64,000 nt of DNA. It comes from Tillandsia leiboldiana. Lineage: Eukaryota > Streptophyta > Magnoliopsida > Poales > Bromeliaceae. Shown piece by piece: positions 9,985 to 22,637 of the stretch; position 1 is the stretch's first letter, and every line of letters begins with the position of its first letter. The notes under the pieces are model-generated. The model ran no database searches. It was not told the DNA's origin and worked only from the letters and a program-made list of their open reading frames with translations. The translations under genes were made by a program, and so were the position numbers. Where the stretch lies: contig CM055066.1 in NCBI GenBank assembly GCA_029204045.2, positions 16,812,484 to 16,876,483 on the forward strand, written 5' to 3'.

Positions 9985-12061
9985 GTGTGGATGTCTAGAG
10001 CATAAATAAACCTAGCCCAAGTGAGGGTTTTCTACTAGTCTGGTTACACATGCAACATATGACGGGGTGCTAGGTCAAGTTCCAACATTGGCAATAAATT
10101 TAACTAAAGCAGGATCAGGGAATAATAATTAACAGGATATCAATCATAATAGGAAAGATAACATTTCCCTCTCTAGCATGCATCCTAATCCATCTCACAA
10201 CATGCAAGTTTCCTATATTATATAATTAACAGGCAGTCCATTGATTTTGGAGGCGAAGCAACCCACCTGAAAGTGCTAAACTGTCCAAAGTCCAACAGCT
10301 GAAAATACCCAGGAACAAATATCTCCAATTTTCCCCGACTCCAACGGGTTCAGAAACACCCGCAGACTCTCCTGGGTACAACAATAAGGTCTAAAGTTAC
10401 ACTTTATTCCAAAAAATATCCAAATACACACAACTGCTGGTAACAGTCCCAAAGATGTGAAATTTTCACCTACAGAAAGGACTCTGAAAAATCCGACAAA
10501 AATATCTCTGTGATCGTCGCGTCGAGCCCTTCGAAACGAGTACCTGGACGTCCCAAACCGAATTTTGTAGGTCAAGATAAAAATCCGACAAGGTGACCCT
10601 CTCAAAAGAATCCTGTACAAAAATCTGTAGCACTTTGCTCTGGAAAATGGGGTTTTTCACCTTTGGGAGAAACTCAGAAAAATCCAAGAAAATTCGAGGA
10701 CGTTCAATGCGCTGCGTAGATGCAAAATGACTATAAGCACGCCTCCATCTGATGCCTGAGCGCAAAGTTATCACCGAAAAATCGAGACGCTGTCCAAAAC
10801 CTCACAACAGAAAAAGGGGTCACAGAAACACCTCGGGAAACATGCCGAAAACTCGAAATGAGGAGAAGTGATCAACAAGGAAAACGTAGCCTTACCTCTC
10901 GTGCGCGCTGCCGTGCAAATCGGCTCGAAAATCCATCGGGGTGATCCGGCGTGTCTCGCGGACTGAATAGCGACGCTAAAAGCCAAAAAATCCAAGGAGC
11001 GTCGATGTGCGTCGCGTCGCAGATAACGCCGAAGCCGCAGACTCCAAAAATCCCAAAAATCCATCAAAAGTGGAGGAAACAGTGTAGAAGATCTCTGCAG
11101 AAGGAGGGCTCCCAGAGAAACCAAAAAAAACCGCACCAAAGAACTCACTGCCTATTTATAGGCTGAAGAAAAAGGGGAAAAACATACATCCTGGTGCATT
11201 TTCGGGCGGCCGGAATTTCCGGGCGCAAACAGTGCCAGAGATCCCAACCGTCCATCGCACGCCCGAATTACTGTGGGTGCGCCACGTCACCGCAAAACAG
11301 CCGACACCAAAGCCGGCCGCTAGCCTTGCGCCGCGTGGCCCCACGCGGAAGCCGACACGTGGCCGCCCACGCGCGGGAACCGCGCGTCAACGCGCCCACG
11401 TGCGCGTCTGCGCCCAATGCCTGCGCCTCTGCACGCACGCATCCCGAGGTGCTCCCCAGCATGCTCCGTGGTCCCAGTCCACAGCACCGACCTATCCAAG
11501 CCCGCCACGTGTCCGCACCCAACCAATAGAAAAGCGCCACATGGCACGACGGACCCGTGCACCGCGCGCCTGCCCGCGCGCCCGCGTGCCTGCCCGCGCC
11601 CACTCCGGCGCCTGCTCGCGCCCGCGCCGCCGTGCTCCGCCGCTGCCCGCCGCCACCGCCGCTTCCCGCCGGCCGCCGGAACAGTGCCAAGTGCCTCGAA
11701 ATTCGTGCGCATCATCTGGGCTCCGAAAAATACAAGTAGGTAGTCCATTTTCATCGTTTTCGCGCGCTGAATCCAAACCCGATGTCCGTTTTGCCAAATT
11801 CCAACTCTAAAAATTGCCGAAGGCATCCGGAAAGGTGTTCTTTTGTCCAAACTTCGCGCTTAGTCCAATTATGATATCCGTTTCGCGTGAAACCACTTCT
11901 AAACATCCGATAGGGTCCAGCGATTACCCAAGTAATCCATTTAACGCCCGGAGTCCATCACTTATGTCCAAATGGTGCACCAACACCGCCGACACGCCAC
12001 ATAGGCCTCCAGAAGCTGCTGGTCACACTGTAGAAGCCCTGCAGAGATCCGGGTCACCACA
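9985..12061 (-). repeat. Ty3/Gypsy LTR fragment (G1)
   Basis: Read on the minus strand it starts at 12061 with TGTGGTGACCCGGATCTC, as do the LTRs at 40493-44481. It runs through U3 to a TATA box (11151-11162) and a donor-like GAGAG|GTAAGG near 10893, then stops where the 3' LTR of element A ends. The terminal CGGGGCGTGACA end is missing. Copia A probably inserted into it and the far side was later lost. The 5' border at 12062 abuts a MITE remnant without a polypurine tract, so this was a 5' or solo LTR. No coding sequence is present. Confidence 0.8.
11151..11570 (-). promoter_or_regulatory. G1 LTR promoter with ACGTG motifs
   Basis: The TATA box (CCTATTTATAGG on the plus strand) is at 11151-11162. 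Over the 400 bp upstream (higher coordinates) lie several CACGTG-like cores, such as ACACGTGGCC, CCACGTGCGC and CCACGTGTCC. G-box cores of this kind bind bZIP and bHLH factors in plants. Function is inferred. Confidence 0.5.
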
Positions 12062-12164
12062 ACCACTATTATCCTAACAGCACATCTCTTAATCCAAGGG
12101 TTAAAAAATTAGTAGCACCAATGACTTGGTGGTATCGATAGTATTCCAGCATAGTAATATATAT

Positions 12165-12166
<2 letters not shown>
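12062..12166. mobile_element. MITE remnant cut by the G1 LTR
   Basis: CCACTATTATCCTAACAGC, the AATCCAAGGGTTAAAAAATT block and the ATGACTTGG..ATAGTATTCC end match the right half of the MITEs at 12203-12431 and 24609-24832. The left half is not next to it, so the Gypsy LTR probably inserted here. Confidence 0.55.

Positions 12167-12202
<36 letters not shown>
12167..12202. repeat. (AG)n microsatellite
   Basis: Eighteen AG units border the MITE that follows. Confidence 0.95.
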
Positions 12203-12626
<424 letters not shown>

Positions 12627-12786
12627 ATTTTTAGGGGGCAACGGAGCTAACCGAACATGCGAAATGACGATAATGCCCTTGTCCCTTATCCCTGTGCTCC
12701 TCTTCCGCAACCGCAGCCATAGCAGCGGCAGCACCGCCACCGCCGCCGCTGCAGAGGGAGGCGGAGAGTTGGGCGGCACCTCCACC

Positions 12787-12951
12787 ACATCGAGCTCAGC
12801 GGCCGCGCCTCCGCCATGCTCATCGTCCACAACCCGATCCAGACGAATCCCGGCGGCCACAATCGCAAGGGCGGCACCTCTCGCGCCCGCGGCGGCAGCG
12901 GCGGCGGGCAGCAGCAGAGCGAGCAGATCATCACGACATTCAAGAACTACG
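12787..12951 (+). pseudogene. CHX antiporter fragment, first part
   Basis: Frame +1 from the CAC at about 12789 reads LHHIELSGRASAMLIVHN, then SEQIITTFKNY. This matches the cytosolic C-terminal region of plant CHX monovalent cation/H+ antiporters (typical LHLVELTGRASAMLIVH and ...AFENYEQ). The frame continues exactly at 23984 once copia B is removed. A glycine- and arginine-rich low-complexity stretch replaces part of the usual sequence. The membrane domain is absent, so this is a transported gene piece, not a working transporter. Confidence 0.8.
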
Positions 12952-14293
12952 TGTTGGGTTATGTGAATAATAGGATCTAAATAGGGGAAAAAACACCTAG
13001 AGGGGGGTGAATAGGTGTAAACCATAAACACTCAAAAATCTTTGCGATATAAAAACCCAATGCGAAAAAATAAATAACACGCAGAGATTTTTACGTGGAA
13101 AACTCCAAACCGGAGTAAAAAACCACGAGACCGATAACACGGTGAAATCCACTAGAATTAAACACGTACAAGGTGATATACTGTACTCACAGACGACTCA
13201 ACCTTTTCCATACGCTCCTAGTTGATCTTCTCCGCTCGCTCCACGACGCTTCTCGAATCCACGATGTGCGTCCAACGCCGAATCCACGGCGTCCAACGTC
13301 GAGTCCACGACGTCCGACCGAATCCACGGTCTTCACCCAGTAGCACGCTTCGAATCCACGAACGTACCTCGCTCCGAATCCACTAGAGCGGTTGCACCTT
13401 GAATCCACAAGGCCACGCGAGTCCACGCGCCGATTTTTGGGTAAATCGTTGTTTTTGGGTGGTGATGATCCGCCGAATACTTAGATTAGAAATAGATCGT
13501 AAATACCATCTAAGTATTCATTGATTTGATTCTACTCAGAATATGAGTATCAAAACCTAGAATCAAATCAATCAATATAGATGAAGAAACATAAGATTAA
13601 ATCTAGTATTTCCTTTCTTCTCTATATGTGGATCTTAGGCCGTATAAAAGATTGTATTTTATTATGACGGCTATTTGGATTAACCCTAGAAAAAGAATCA
13701 TAGGGTCTATTTATAGGTTAGAAACCCTTGGAAGAAGATAAGGATCAAAAACTAACCTTTTATGGAGTTTTTACATGATGACGATCCGGATCGGAGATCG
13801 GCGATCCGGATTGAAGTAGCGAGAAAAACATATTCCAGAAAAACGAAGGTTCGGGATCCAGATCGAAGTGCTTGATCCGGATCGTTCATACAGTTCACCA
13901 AACATCAACGTTCGGGATCCGGATTGCAGTAGCCTGATCCGGATCGTTCAAATAAAATGGTAAACTCAGTGTTCAGGATCCAGATCAAGGGAAGCTACGA
14001 TCCGGATTGAACTGGTGTATGAACGAACCACCTTCGGGATCCGGATTGAACAATCTGATCCGGATCCTGAACATGTCCCATGTCCAGTTTTTGATATTTA
14101 TGCAATAACAAATCCATCCAAGTGTTTCTACGCTATAAGAAGTATTCGGATCACCAAAGATATTAAGTTAGACATACCTGATCCTTTTGAATTCTTCTTT
14201 CTTGAGATTGAGTTATATGATCCAACTTCCTTTACCTTCAATCTTCAAGACTTAACCGAATTCACGAAATATGCCAACTCAAATTCCGTAACA
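12952..14293 (-). repeat. 3' LTR of element B
   Basis: The LTR is 1342 bp, with plus-strand borders TGTTGGGTTATG and TCCGTAACA. It holds the CGTGGATTCG-type leader array (13230-13440), the TATA box (CTATTTATAG, 13708-13717) and about ten GATCCGGATC-type palindromes (13790-14075). Confidence 0.97.
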
Positions 14294-14310
14294 ATCTCCC
14301 CCTTTGGCGG
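14294..14310 (-). promoter_or_regulatory. Polypurine tract of element B
   Basis: On the minus strand CCGCCAAAGGGGGAGAT abuts the LTR start. It is identical to the tract of element A. Confidence 0.9.
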
Positions 14311-14850
14311 TTTCGTGACAAAACATAGATCCACTCAAGAAAATTCAAAAAGATATTTTTGTTCCTATCACCATACAACAAAAATTTACAATGGAGATCC
14401 AAAATAAAATACATGAGTTAAACTTCTAAAACAGACTCTAGACTTAGACATCCGTACTCTCTGCAAAAGAAATCATTCTTGACAAAAGAAATCATTAGAT
14501 ACCTCAAGAATTTTATATCATTCAAAAACCACATACAGAGATGAAGTTTATACTCATTTATACTTACCATGACATTTATACATTCAGATATGTAAACTGA
14601 TCATAGTTAAAAGACCAACATATCTTCTTCTATGCAATCAACATCCAAATGTCATGTTAGTGAACATCAACTTGTTAGTTATATTACATGCCCAAATAGT
14701 TAGTCGAATAGTTAGTCGAGGCATGCATTCAAACACAAATGAAAACCGCAAGTTGAAGTTCTACTTACCTTTCAAGTTGAGGTTATACTTTCCTCTATAG
14801 TTTCAAGTTTTCTCAGTAACCATTGTATCATAGTATCATTGTATCATACT

Positions 14851-14868
14851 TCTCTCTCCCCCTTTTTG
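14851..14868 (-). promoter_or_regulatory. Second polypurine-tract-like motif (B)
   Basis: On the minus strand AAAAAGGGGGAGAGAGA lies about 160 bp after ORF2. It corresponds to 7577-7592 in element A. Confidence 0.5.
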
Positions 14869-15030
14869 TCACAAAAGTTAGCCAAAAAATACCAAAATGG
14901 AGAGAATAGTTAACAGTTCAAGTACCAAAAGTTTGAGAACTAAAACTTAAAACTAAAACTTAAAAACCTGCACAAAAACAGTTAAAAAAAAAATGAAGTT
15001 CCTGCACAAGAGAAGGATTAGACAAACGAT

Positions 15031-15843
15031 TCAAGCATCTGAATCTGAGTCATCCGAGGCGGAGTCCTCAGAGCTCGTGCAACCCAGCTTTTTCAAAATT
15101 CCTTTAAGCAATCCCGAAATCGTAGAACACTCTTGTTTCATCTGATGTATGTCCTTGGACATCTTTCTGAGTCCTAGAGCCATTTTGTCTTGTTCTTGTT
15201 TGATGGAAGACTCCAGGTTTCCCTTTTGGTCAATTCTTCTGGAAGTTGAAGAACGTTGTGTGACGATTGACGGAGCAGTCTGTCCTTCATTCCGAGGAGA
15301 TATTCTTGGCAAAGAATGTGAATTGTCAAGAGGTTCATTGCTTGGCACACTCTTTTTCCTTGCTTGCTGCTTAAGTATTGAGGAAGACTTCAGTAGCTTC
15401 TTGTTCTTTAGGTAAACCTTATTTTCTTCATCAATACCTTGTTGTACTTCATCAAGAAATGTGTCCCAATCTTCTTTGTCTTCAGATTCAGTGTCAATTT
15501 GAGAGATATTCTTTGGATTCTCTTGACATGGTTCATTTATTTCAATACCTCAAGCTCGTCCAGGTCGTCGAGCGAGTCTTTTTCTTTTTAAGAATATGGA
15601 TGAAGAGGTCATTGGTGCTTTTCCTTTTTCTGTAGTAGTGGGCGGAGCCTTTTCCTTTGATGTCTCTGCACGGGCTTTCCCTTTCGATGCAACAGAGGTT
15701 TTCTGTGGCGATTTTCCAGGATGTGTTTCATCATCTGACAACTCATCCCAATTGACTTCATCCTTTTTAGCCCTCTTGGGCTTGACAGTGTCTCTCGTAT
15801 GTACCATAGTAGCCAGAAGAAAAATGATCCAGGTGATCACCAT
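15031..15843 (-). pseudogene. Sirevirus second ORF, one nonsense codon (B)
   Basis: It has 271 codons including the final stop, the same length as in element C. It starts MVITWIIFLLATMVHTRD, with a short hydrophobic start. The single lesion is TGA at 15550-15552, where C reads CGA (arginine, LGRARGIEIN). The frame stays the same on both sides. A C-to-T change at a CpG explains it. After the stop come the acidic EDWDTFL-like block, KKLLKSSSILKQ, NEGQTAPS and the C-terminal coiled coil MKQECSTISGLLKGILKKLG. The function is unknown. Confidence 0.85.
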
Positions 15844-15871
15844 TGCTATTGGTTTCTTGTGAAAAGAAATC

Positions 15872-16259
15872 CTGTGAGCAACACCTCAAGAACACGAAAA
15901 AAAATTTTGTTAATTTTCAAAAATTAGAAAAATTGTACCCAAACAATCATTATCGTGTAGAGAGACTAGGAATCAAATTAGTTTTGCAAAAGAAAATTTA
16001 AAAATAGATCAATTGCATGATTTTGGAAAATTCCCATTATATGCCCTAAAACCGAAATTTTTGAAATCGAAGATCAAAAATCCGTTTATCTTGAGAATAC
16101 CTAGCATATAATCAAAACTAATCTACCCAGAGTTCTTATTTCAAAAGAAATTTGATCAAAAACCATCCACAAATGAAATTGATACAAGAAATTCATCACG
16201 TTTTGAGGAGGAATAAGAAAAACTGTGAAAAAACCGAGATTTTGATCAATAAAACTTAC
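15872..16259 (-). other. Predicted 5'-UTR intron of ORF2 (B)
   Basis: On the minus strand the donor is CCAA|GTAAGTTTTATTG and the acceptor TTGCTCACAG|G. The length is 388 bp, and the ORF2 ATG is 28 bp further on. It is homologous to 6466-6849. Confidence 0.6.
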
Positions 16260-16375
16260 TTGGAATTGAAGAACTTGAGTTTGAAAGCTTCCAAGATGGA
16301 TGAAATCTAGAGAGAGAAGCTCTGGAAACTTTGGAACAAAAGATTGGAGTAAAAGAAATCAAAACCCTTTTGTTC

Positions 16376-16545
16376 TATATAAAACCCTAGCCGCGATCCG
16401 GATCAGTTCGTGATTACGATCCGGATCGGCTACCCGCAGTGAAAAACTGCGTTCGGGATCCGGATCGGCAGGTCCAATCCGGATCGGCTGAGCGCAGAAG
16501 AATATCTGTGTTCGGGATCCGGATCGGCAGGTCCAATCCGGATCG
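16376..16545 (-). promoter_or_regulatory. Internal promoter before ORF2 (B)
   Basis: Six GATCCGGATC or AATCCGGATC palindromes lie at 16395-16545, the last four inside two tandem ~60-bp units. The canonical TATA box TTTATATAGAAC follows (16376-16387 on the plus strand). The ORF2 intron donor lies about 115 bp downstream. Confidence 0.65.
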
Positions 16546-17480
16546 GCTCCAACTTTTTCTTTAGAAAATTTCAAAGAAATTCTAGAAAAACCAGAAAAAG
16601 ATTGTAAGCACTTTTGTGTATCAACTTTAAATGAAAATCATCGTTTCATACAACCAGAAATAGATTATACCAAATCTATCAATAACATCCAACAAATTAA
16701 ACGAAAATTTATAAAAATTAAATCCCTTAAAGTTGAACGACTTCAATTACATCTAACTTGATCTTATGAGTAATGCCTTTATCAAATCATCAATTCGGTA
16801 AAGAAAATGAAATACAAAGATCAATAGATGTCTAACATCCCAGATAAATTAGATAATATATCTAGTCAATTTATTGAAGAGAGTGGCTCTTTGAGCATCT
16901 TTCATTAAAAATCCCACCTTATACCAACCTTGAAATTTTGACAGAGTCAAGTATTTCAACATGCATTTTAATTAATCAAACTTGAAAAACCTTGCTTGGT
17001 ATACATGTGGTAGCTGCACACAGTACTCGGACGACCGAGGTGGTAGCTCTTTCCTCCATGTGGTGGTAGTTTTCACACTCCTCATTGGGATGTAACTCTT
17101 TCCACATCTTTTGAGAATAATACTTTTTCTTTGACTCCCACTCAATTGGCTATCAACTATCTAAGATATAAAGTATTTAGCCAAATATTGATCTCGATTT
17201 CATACTCGACTAAACAGTCAAATAAGATAAAAACTATACCAAGAGATCATCGAGAGAGAAATTGACTTTGATCAAAACAAAGATGAGTTAATTGACATAA
17301 ATGATCATTGCATCAAATGAAATATTATGATATCTAAGGCATAATAGATTTCTAAATATATAAAAGGATGCAGTCAAAGTCAATAAAACTAATGCTCAAT
17401 TAATATTCTATGTCTAAACATAGATAATGAACAAAAACACAAAAACAAAACCTAATCTAAACAAGAGTTTCAAAAAGGGT

Positions 17481-20400
17481 TTATTTCAAGGAAAGCATTC
17501 CAATTGCTTTACACAAATGAATGAAACGTTTTTGATCCAAAGGTTTTGTTAAAATGTCAGCTAATTGATCTTCAGTTGAAATGTAGGAAATTTGAAGAAT
17601 ATTTGATTCAACTAGCTCTCTAAGAAAATGATATCTAAGTTCAATGTGTTTTGTTCTAGAGTGCAACACAGGGTTTTTTGAAATGTTTATAGCACTTGTG
17701 TTGTCACATAAAACAGTTACCGAAGTTGCTGAAATCCGGAAGTCGCTCAACACGCTTTTCATCCAAATAATTTGAGTTGAACAACTACCCGCTGAGATGT
17801 ATTCCGCTTCGGCAGTCGAGAGTGCAATGCAGTTTTGCTTTTTACTATGCCATGCAACAAGACAGTGGCCAAGATAAAAACATGCACCACTCGTACTTTT
17901 CCGATCATCCACAGATCCTGCCCAATCGGCATCTGAGTATCCAATAATATCTAAACTTGTTCCCATAGGATACCAAATTCTGAAGTTTACAGTTCCTTTG
18001 ACGTACCGGATGATCCGTTTCACCGCTTTCAGGTGAACCTCCTTTGGTGCTGATTGATATCTCGCGCAAATCCCAACACTAAAGGATATATCCGGGCGAC
18101 TAGCTGTGAGGTAAAGTAGACTTCCAATCATGCTGCGATAGAGTTTCTCGTCTACATTATCACTAAGAGATTCACTTCCTAATCCCTTATTGCTAGTTCC
18201 CATAGGAGTAGGAAAATCTTTAGAATCTTCTAATCCGAATTTCTTTACCAACTCCTTTGCGTACTTGGATTGACACAGATGGATGCCTTCACCATTTTGT
18301 TTCACTTGCAATCCAAGAAAGTATGTCAGTTCGCCCATCATAGACATCTCAAATTCGCTTTTCATGGTTTCTGCGAATTTATAAGCATCATTATCCTTTG
18401 TTGCTCCAAACATAATGTCATCGACATAGATTTGTGCAATAATGAAGTTATTTTGATAATGCTTCACAAAGAGAGTCCGATCTGCTCCCCCTCGAGTATA
18501 GCCCTTCTCCAAAAGGTGCTTTGTCAACCTTTCATACCATGCTCGCGGTGCTTGTTTTAAACCGTAAAGAGCCTTTTTCAAACGAAAAACATGGTTAGGT
18601 AGTTTACAGTCTACAAAACCTTTCGGTTGAGCCACATAAACTTCCTCATTTAAAAACCTATTTAAAAACGCGCTCTTAACGTCCATTTGAAAGAGTTTTA
18701 TTTTAAAGTGACAAGCAATAGCGAATAAGATACGAATGGACTCGAGTCTAGCTACAGGGGAGAACGTTTCATCAAAGTCTATACCTTCTATTTGAGAGTA
18801 GCCTTGAGCAACTAAACGTGCTTTGTTCCTGATGATGGTACCATCCACATTTTTCTTGTTCTTGAAAATCCATTTAGTACCGATCACATTGTGTTGCTTC
18901 GGAGGCGTCGTTAATTCCCAGACTTTGTTGCGTTCAAACTGATGGAGCTCTTCCTGCATTGCTTCAATCTAGTAGTCATCCTGAAGAGCTTCATCTACGT
19001 TCTTTGGTTCGATCGTGGAAACATAACATGCGAATCCACAAACCAACTGTCTCCGAGTTTTGACTCCTTCTTGTGGGTCTCCAATGATGTTTGATTCAGG
19101 ATGATCCTTGGAGATTCGTAACGTTTGTTGTAATAGAGTACTCGGAGGTACATGAGATGATTCCTGCACATCAGATAAACTTGAAGAACCATTAGATGCA
19201 TCATTAATATTGGAAGTATTATCATGAGAAGATGCATTTACAGGAGTATCATCATCAAGAGAGATATCAGGGGTAGATTTATCAGATGCAAAGTGGAAAG
19301 CTTCATCTACTTTAATATTTATAGATTCTACGATCGTCTTAGATTCCAAGTTAAATACCCGATATGCTCTACTATTCGTAGAATACCCCAAGAAAATCCC
19401 TTCGTCACTTCGAGAGTCAAACTTTCCAAGATTTTCACGGTCACGTAAAATGTAACACCGACTCCCGAAGATGCGAAAATATTTGATGTTGGGTTTTCTA
19501 CCACACCATAGTTCATATGGTGTATTTAACGTTCCCGGGCGCAAATAAACTCGATTAATAACATAGATTGCAGTGTTCACGGCTTCAGCCCAAAAATGTA
19601 GCGGTAAATTCTGGCTATGAAGCATAACACGTGCCATCTCTTGAACAACCCTGTTTTTGCGCTCGACAACACCATTCTGTTGAGGTGTATAGGGTGCTGA
19701 GAATTCATGCTTATTGCCGTTGGAAGTGCAAAAATCAATGAATTTAGAATTTATGAATTCTCCACCTCTATCACTTCTAACACGAATGATCTTTTCATTC
19801 TTTTCAATCATAATACGAAGGCAAATCTCGTGAAAAGAATCAAAAGTATCAGCTTTTTCTTTTAAAAATGCTACCCATGAATACCGAGAGAAATCATCAA
19901 CCAATAAGAAAATATACCATTTACCTCCCAAGGATGGTTGACGTGTTGGCCCCATAAGATCCATATGCAATAATTCCAAGGGCCGTTTGGTACCGACGTG
20001 GTTCAGGTTTTTGTGTGCAGCCCTTGATTGTTTTCCCTTAAGACAACCACCACACACAATATTTTGTTCAAGTGAAAGTTTAGGAACCCCCTTGACCACG
20101 TCTTTGTTCGAAATTCTTGCAAGTTCCTTAAAATTTATGTGTCATAGCCTTTCATGCCAAAGTGTTTCATTATTCAAAGAGGCTAAGTTACAATTTTCAG
20201 AAATTTTATTTGGAACAACATAACAATTGTTTTCAGATCTAACCCCTTTTAAAAAGAAAACATGATCCTTATCAGTTACAATGCATTCAACAGATGAAAA
20301 ATTAATAGAAAAACCATTGTCGCAAAGTTGACTGATACTAATGAGGTTAGTCTTAAGCCCATCAACAAATAATACATTATTCAGAATCGGGCCATCTGGA

Positions 20401-22604
20401 ATAGCTACTGTTCCTTTTCCAACAATTTTGGAAGACTGACCGTCTCCGAAAACTACAAGTCCTCCGGAGATTTTCTCAAACTTTTGAAAACAGTTTTTGT
20501 CACCGGTCATGTGACGGGAACAGCCGCTATCCAGATACCAAGACGAATTATCATATGCATGCAAGGAAATATTTGTTACAAGACAAGGGAAGATTTCACC
20601 TTTGTGTACCCAAACCTTTCGAGTTTTGGTGTACGTCGGAAGTGATTGTGAGGTTGATACCTTTGGTGAAAGCGTCTTGTTAGATCCATGGCTTTTCCTT
20701 GACGTCGTCGTCTTGTTTGATGAACTACCGAGGCTTTTTCCTTTCGAATAATTTGCATTTGCTTTCCGAGGAATTACCCTTTTGGTAGTCGTTGCAAGAA
20801 GTGCTTGAGTTGAGCGTTTGGCTCCCATCTTGCAATTTCTCCTTATGTGCCCTGCAAAATTACAACGAAAACATACCTTAGTGCTTGACGATCCCGAGGA
20901 GGGTGAAGTAGGCTTGTTGTCGTTGCTTGTCGTGAATTCCGGTGTCGGAGGAGGAGATACCGACTGTGGCACAAAAACTGTCCCAACCGAACTAAAATCG
21001 TCTTTAGTTCGATTGTATCCGAGGCCGAACTTGTTTGATTGACCAAGACCAAGAAGCTTGTCCAACTTACTCCTTCCTGATGAAAATCGCTGTAAGTCAT
21101 CCTTGAGTTGGATAATGGTCTCTGTCATTTCCAATTTTTTCTGTCGAGCCTCGCCGTTGAGCTTCAAGAAGTAATTCGCTTTGTTAACCATATCTATATA
21201 ATTCTTCTCGAATTGCTCATTGGACTCTTGAAGGGAAACATTTGCTTTTATCAGATTATCCCTTTCCACTTCAAGATCGGTTGAGAGAGAAGTTACCCTT
21301 TTTAGTTCTTCTTCGAGATCCTGCAATCTCCCTCTCAACCCCTTGTTTTGCTTAGCCAGTTTCTTTGAATCCCTTAAAAGTCTATGGTAGGCTAGAGCAA
21401 AATCTTCACCTTCCGAATCATCCGATTCATTGTCCGTTGCATTCTTTTCAACAGTGGAGTTGGACAACGAGTCGGATGTACTTGCCATTAAGCACATGAA
21501 GGGTGAAGATGTGGACGCGTGGAACACAGTTGCGTTGTCTTCTTCATCACATGACGATGACTCATTTGACGATGAGGTGTCATCCCAAGTGACGGCTTGC
21601 ATCGCCTTCTTCTTGGACGGATTCTTATTTGGACATTCCGTTGAGATATGGCCGTACCCTCGGCACTTGAAGCATTGGACTTGTCCTTCTGTGCTTTTCT
21701 TATCCTTTGAAAAGCCTTCTTGCTTTCTTGACTTGTAACTTGAAGAACCCTTGCCTTTCTTCCACTTTCCGAAGGATGGAGTTTTGCTTGAATTACCCCT
21801 TCGAAAATTTCGGCGAAACTTCCTTGTCAAGAGAGCGAGCTGCTTCTCAAAGTCCTCCATAGATAGGTTCTCGTCATCGCCTGAGGAGGATGAATCCGCG
21901 TCTTCTTCTTTTGTTGTTTTCAAAGCATAACCTGAAGACTTAGAAGAGGATGCCTTTCCCGAAGAATAGTTAGTAGGAAATGTCATTTCATAAGTTTGTA
22001 AAGAACCAACTAATTCTTCTACACGAATTTCGTCCGGGTGTTTAATAGTTTCAATGGCTGTAACCTTGGAACGAAATCTTTCAGGAAGAGTTCTTAAGAT
22101 CTTTCTTACAATTTTAAATTCTGGAATCTTCTCTCCCAAGTTAGCACATGAGTTTACGATGTCTTGCAATCGTGTGTAATAGTCTGTGAACGATTCATTT
22201 TCTGCCATGAAAATAGAGTCAAACTTGCTCGTAAGCATTTGCAGTTTCTGAATCTTCAGAAGGTTAGTTCCCTCATGCGTAACTTGAAGAACATCCCAGA
22301 TTTCTTTCGCAGTCTCACATGCCGAGACGCGAGAGAACTCTGTTTGTGATAAGGCATTAAATAAAGAATTTATTCCCTTGCCATTGTAAGAAGATATATC
22401 AATCTCTTCCTTGGTCCATTTCGACCTAGGTTTGATGGTGCGAACATCACCAATAATTTCAGTTGGATTAGACCATCCTAATTCAATTGATTGCCACACC
22501 CGTTCGTCGATGGAAATTAAAAAGGCTTTCATCCGTACTTTCCAGTACGCATAATTTGTTCCATCGAAGAACGGGGGTCTGTTGATGTTTCCACCTTCAA
22601 CCAT
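17481..22604 (-). pseudogene. gag-pol polyprotein with two nonsense codons (B)
   Basis: The full span is 1708 codons in one frame, starting at an ATG 20 bp after the primer binding site. Order: copia gag domain (RPPFFDGTNYAYWKVRMKAF, about residues 9-28), CCHC knuckle CFKCRGYGHISTEC (about 310), coiled coil (about 400-520), second knuckle CFRCNFAGHIRRNC (about 590), protease WYLDSGCSRHMTGD (about 690), integrase (SDRGGEF, NGVVERKNR), reverse transcriptase (YVDDIMFGAT) and RNase H (GYSDADWAGS). Stop one is TGA at 20142-20144, where A reads GGT in LWHERLGH. Stop two is TAG at 18969-18971, where A reads TGG in DDYWIE. No frameshift is seen. It starts directly as gag-pol, with no frameshift signal between gag and pol. 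Confidence 0.95.
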
Positions 22605-22624
22605 TGTTTACAACCCTATTCCCT

Positions 22625-22635
22625 CTCTGATACCA
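22625..22635 (-). promoter_or_regulatory. Primer binding site of element B
   Basis: On the minus strand TGGTATCAGAG begins two bases after the 5' LTR and matches initiator-Met tRNA. The next base is A, where C has the expected C. Confidence 0.93.
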
Positions 22636-22637
22636 CT

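Noticed and set aside
11232..11850. Overlapping long open frames on both strands in GC-rich LTR DNA (also 28131-29029, 31065-31796, 36975-37690, 59751-60781)
   Set aside because: Stops are rare at such GC content. The frames overlap on both strands, are proline/arginine-rich, match no family and are not kept between LTR copies.
13187..13426. A 79-codon open frame repeated in every copia LTR of B and C (also 22873-23112, 47192-47431, 56282-56521)
   Set aside because: It opens with GTG, not ATG, lies in the leader array of CGTGGATTCG repeats, and its conservation is explained by the shared LTR.
22625..22635. tRNA gene suggested by initiator-Met sequence
   Set aside because: Only the 11-12 bases complementary to the tRNA 3' end are present, next to an LTR. 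They are primer binding sites.
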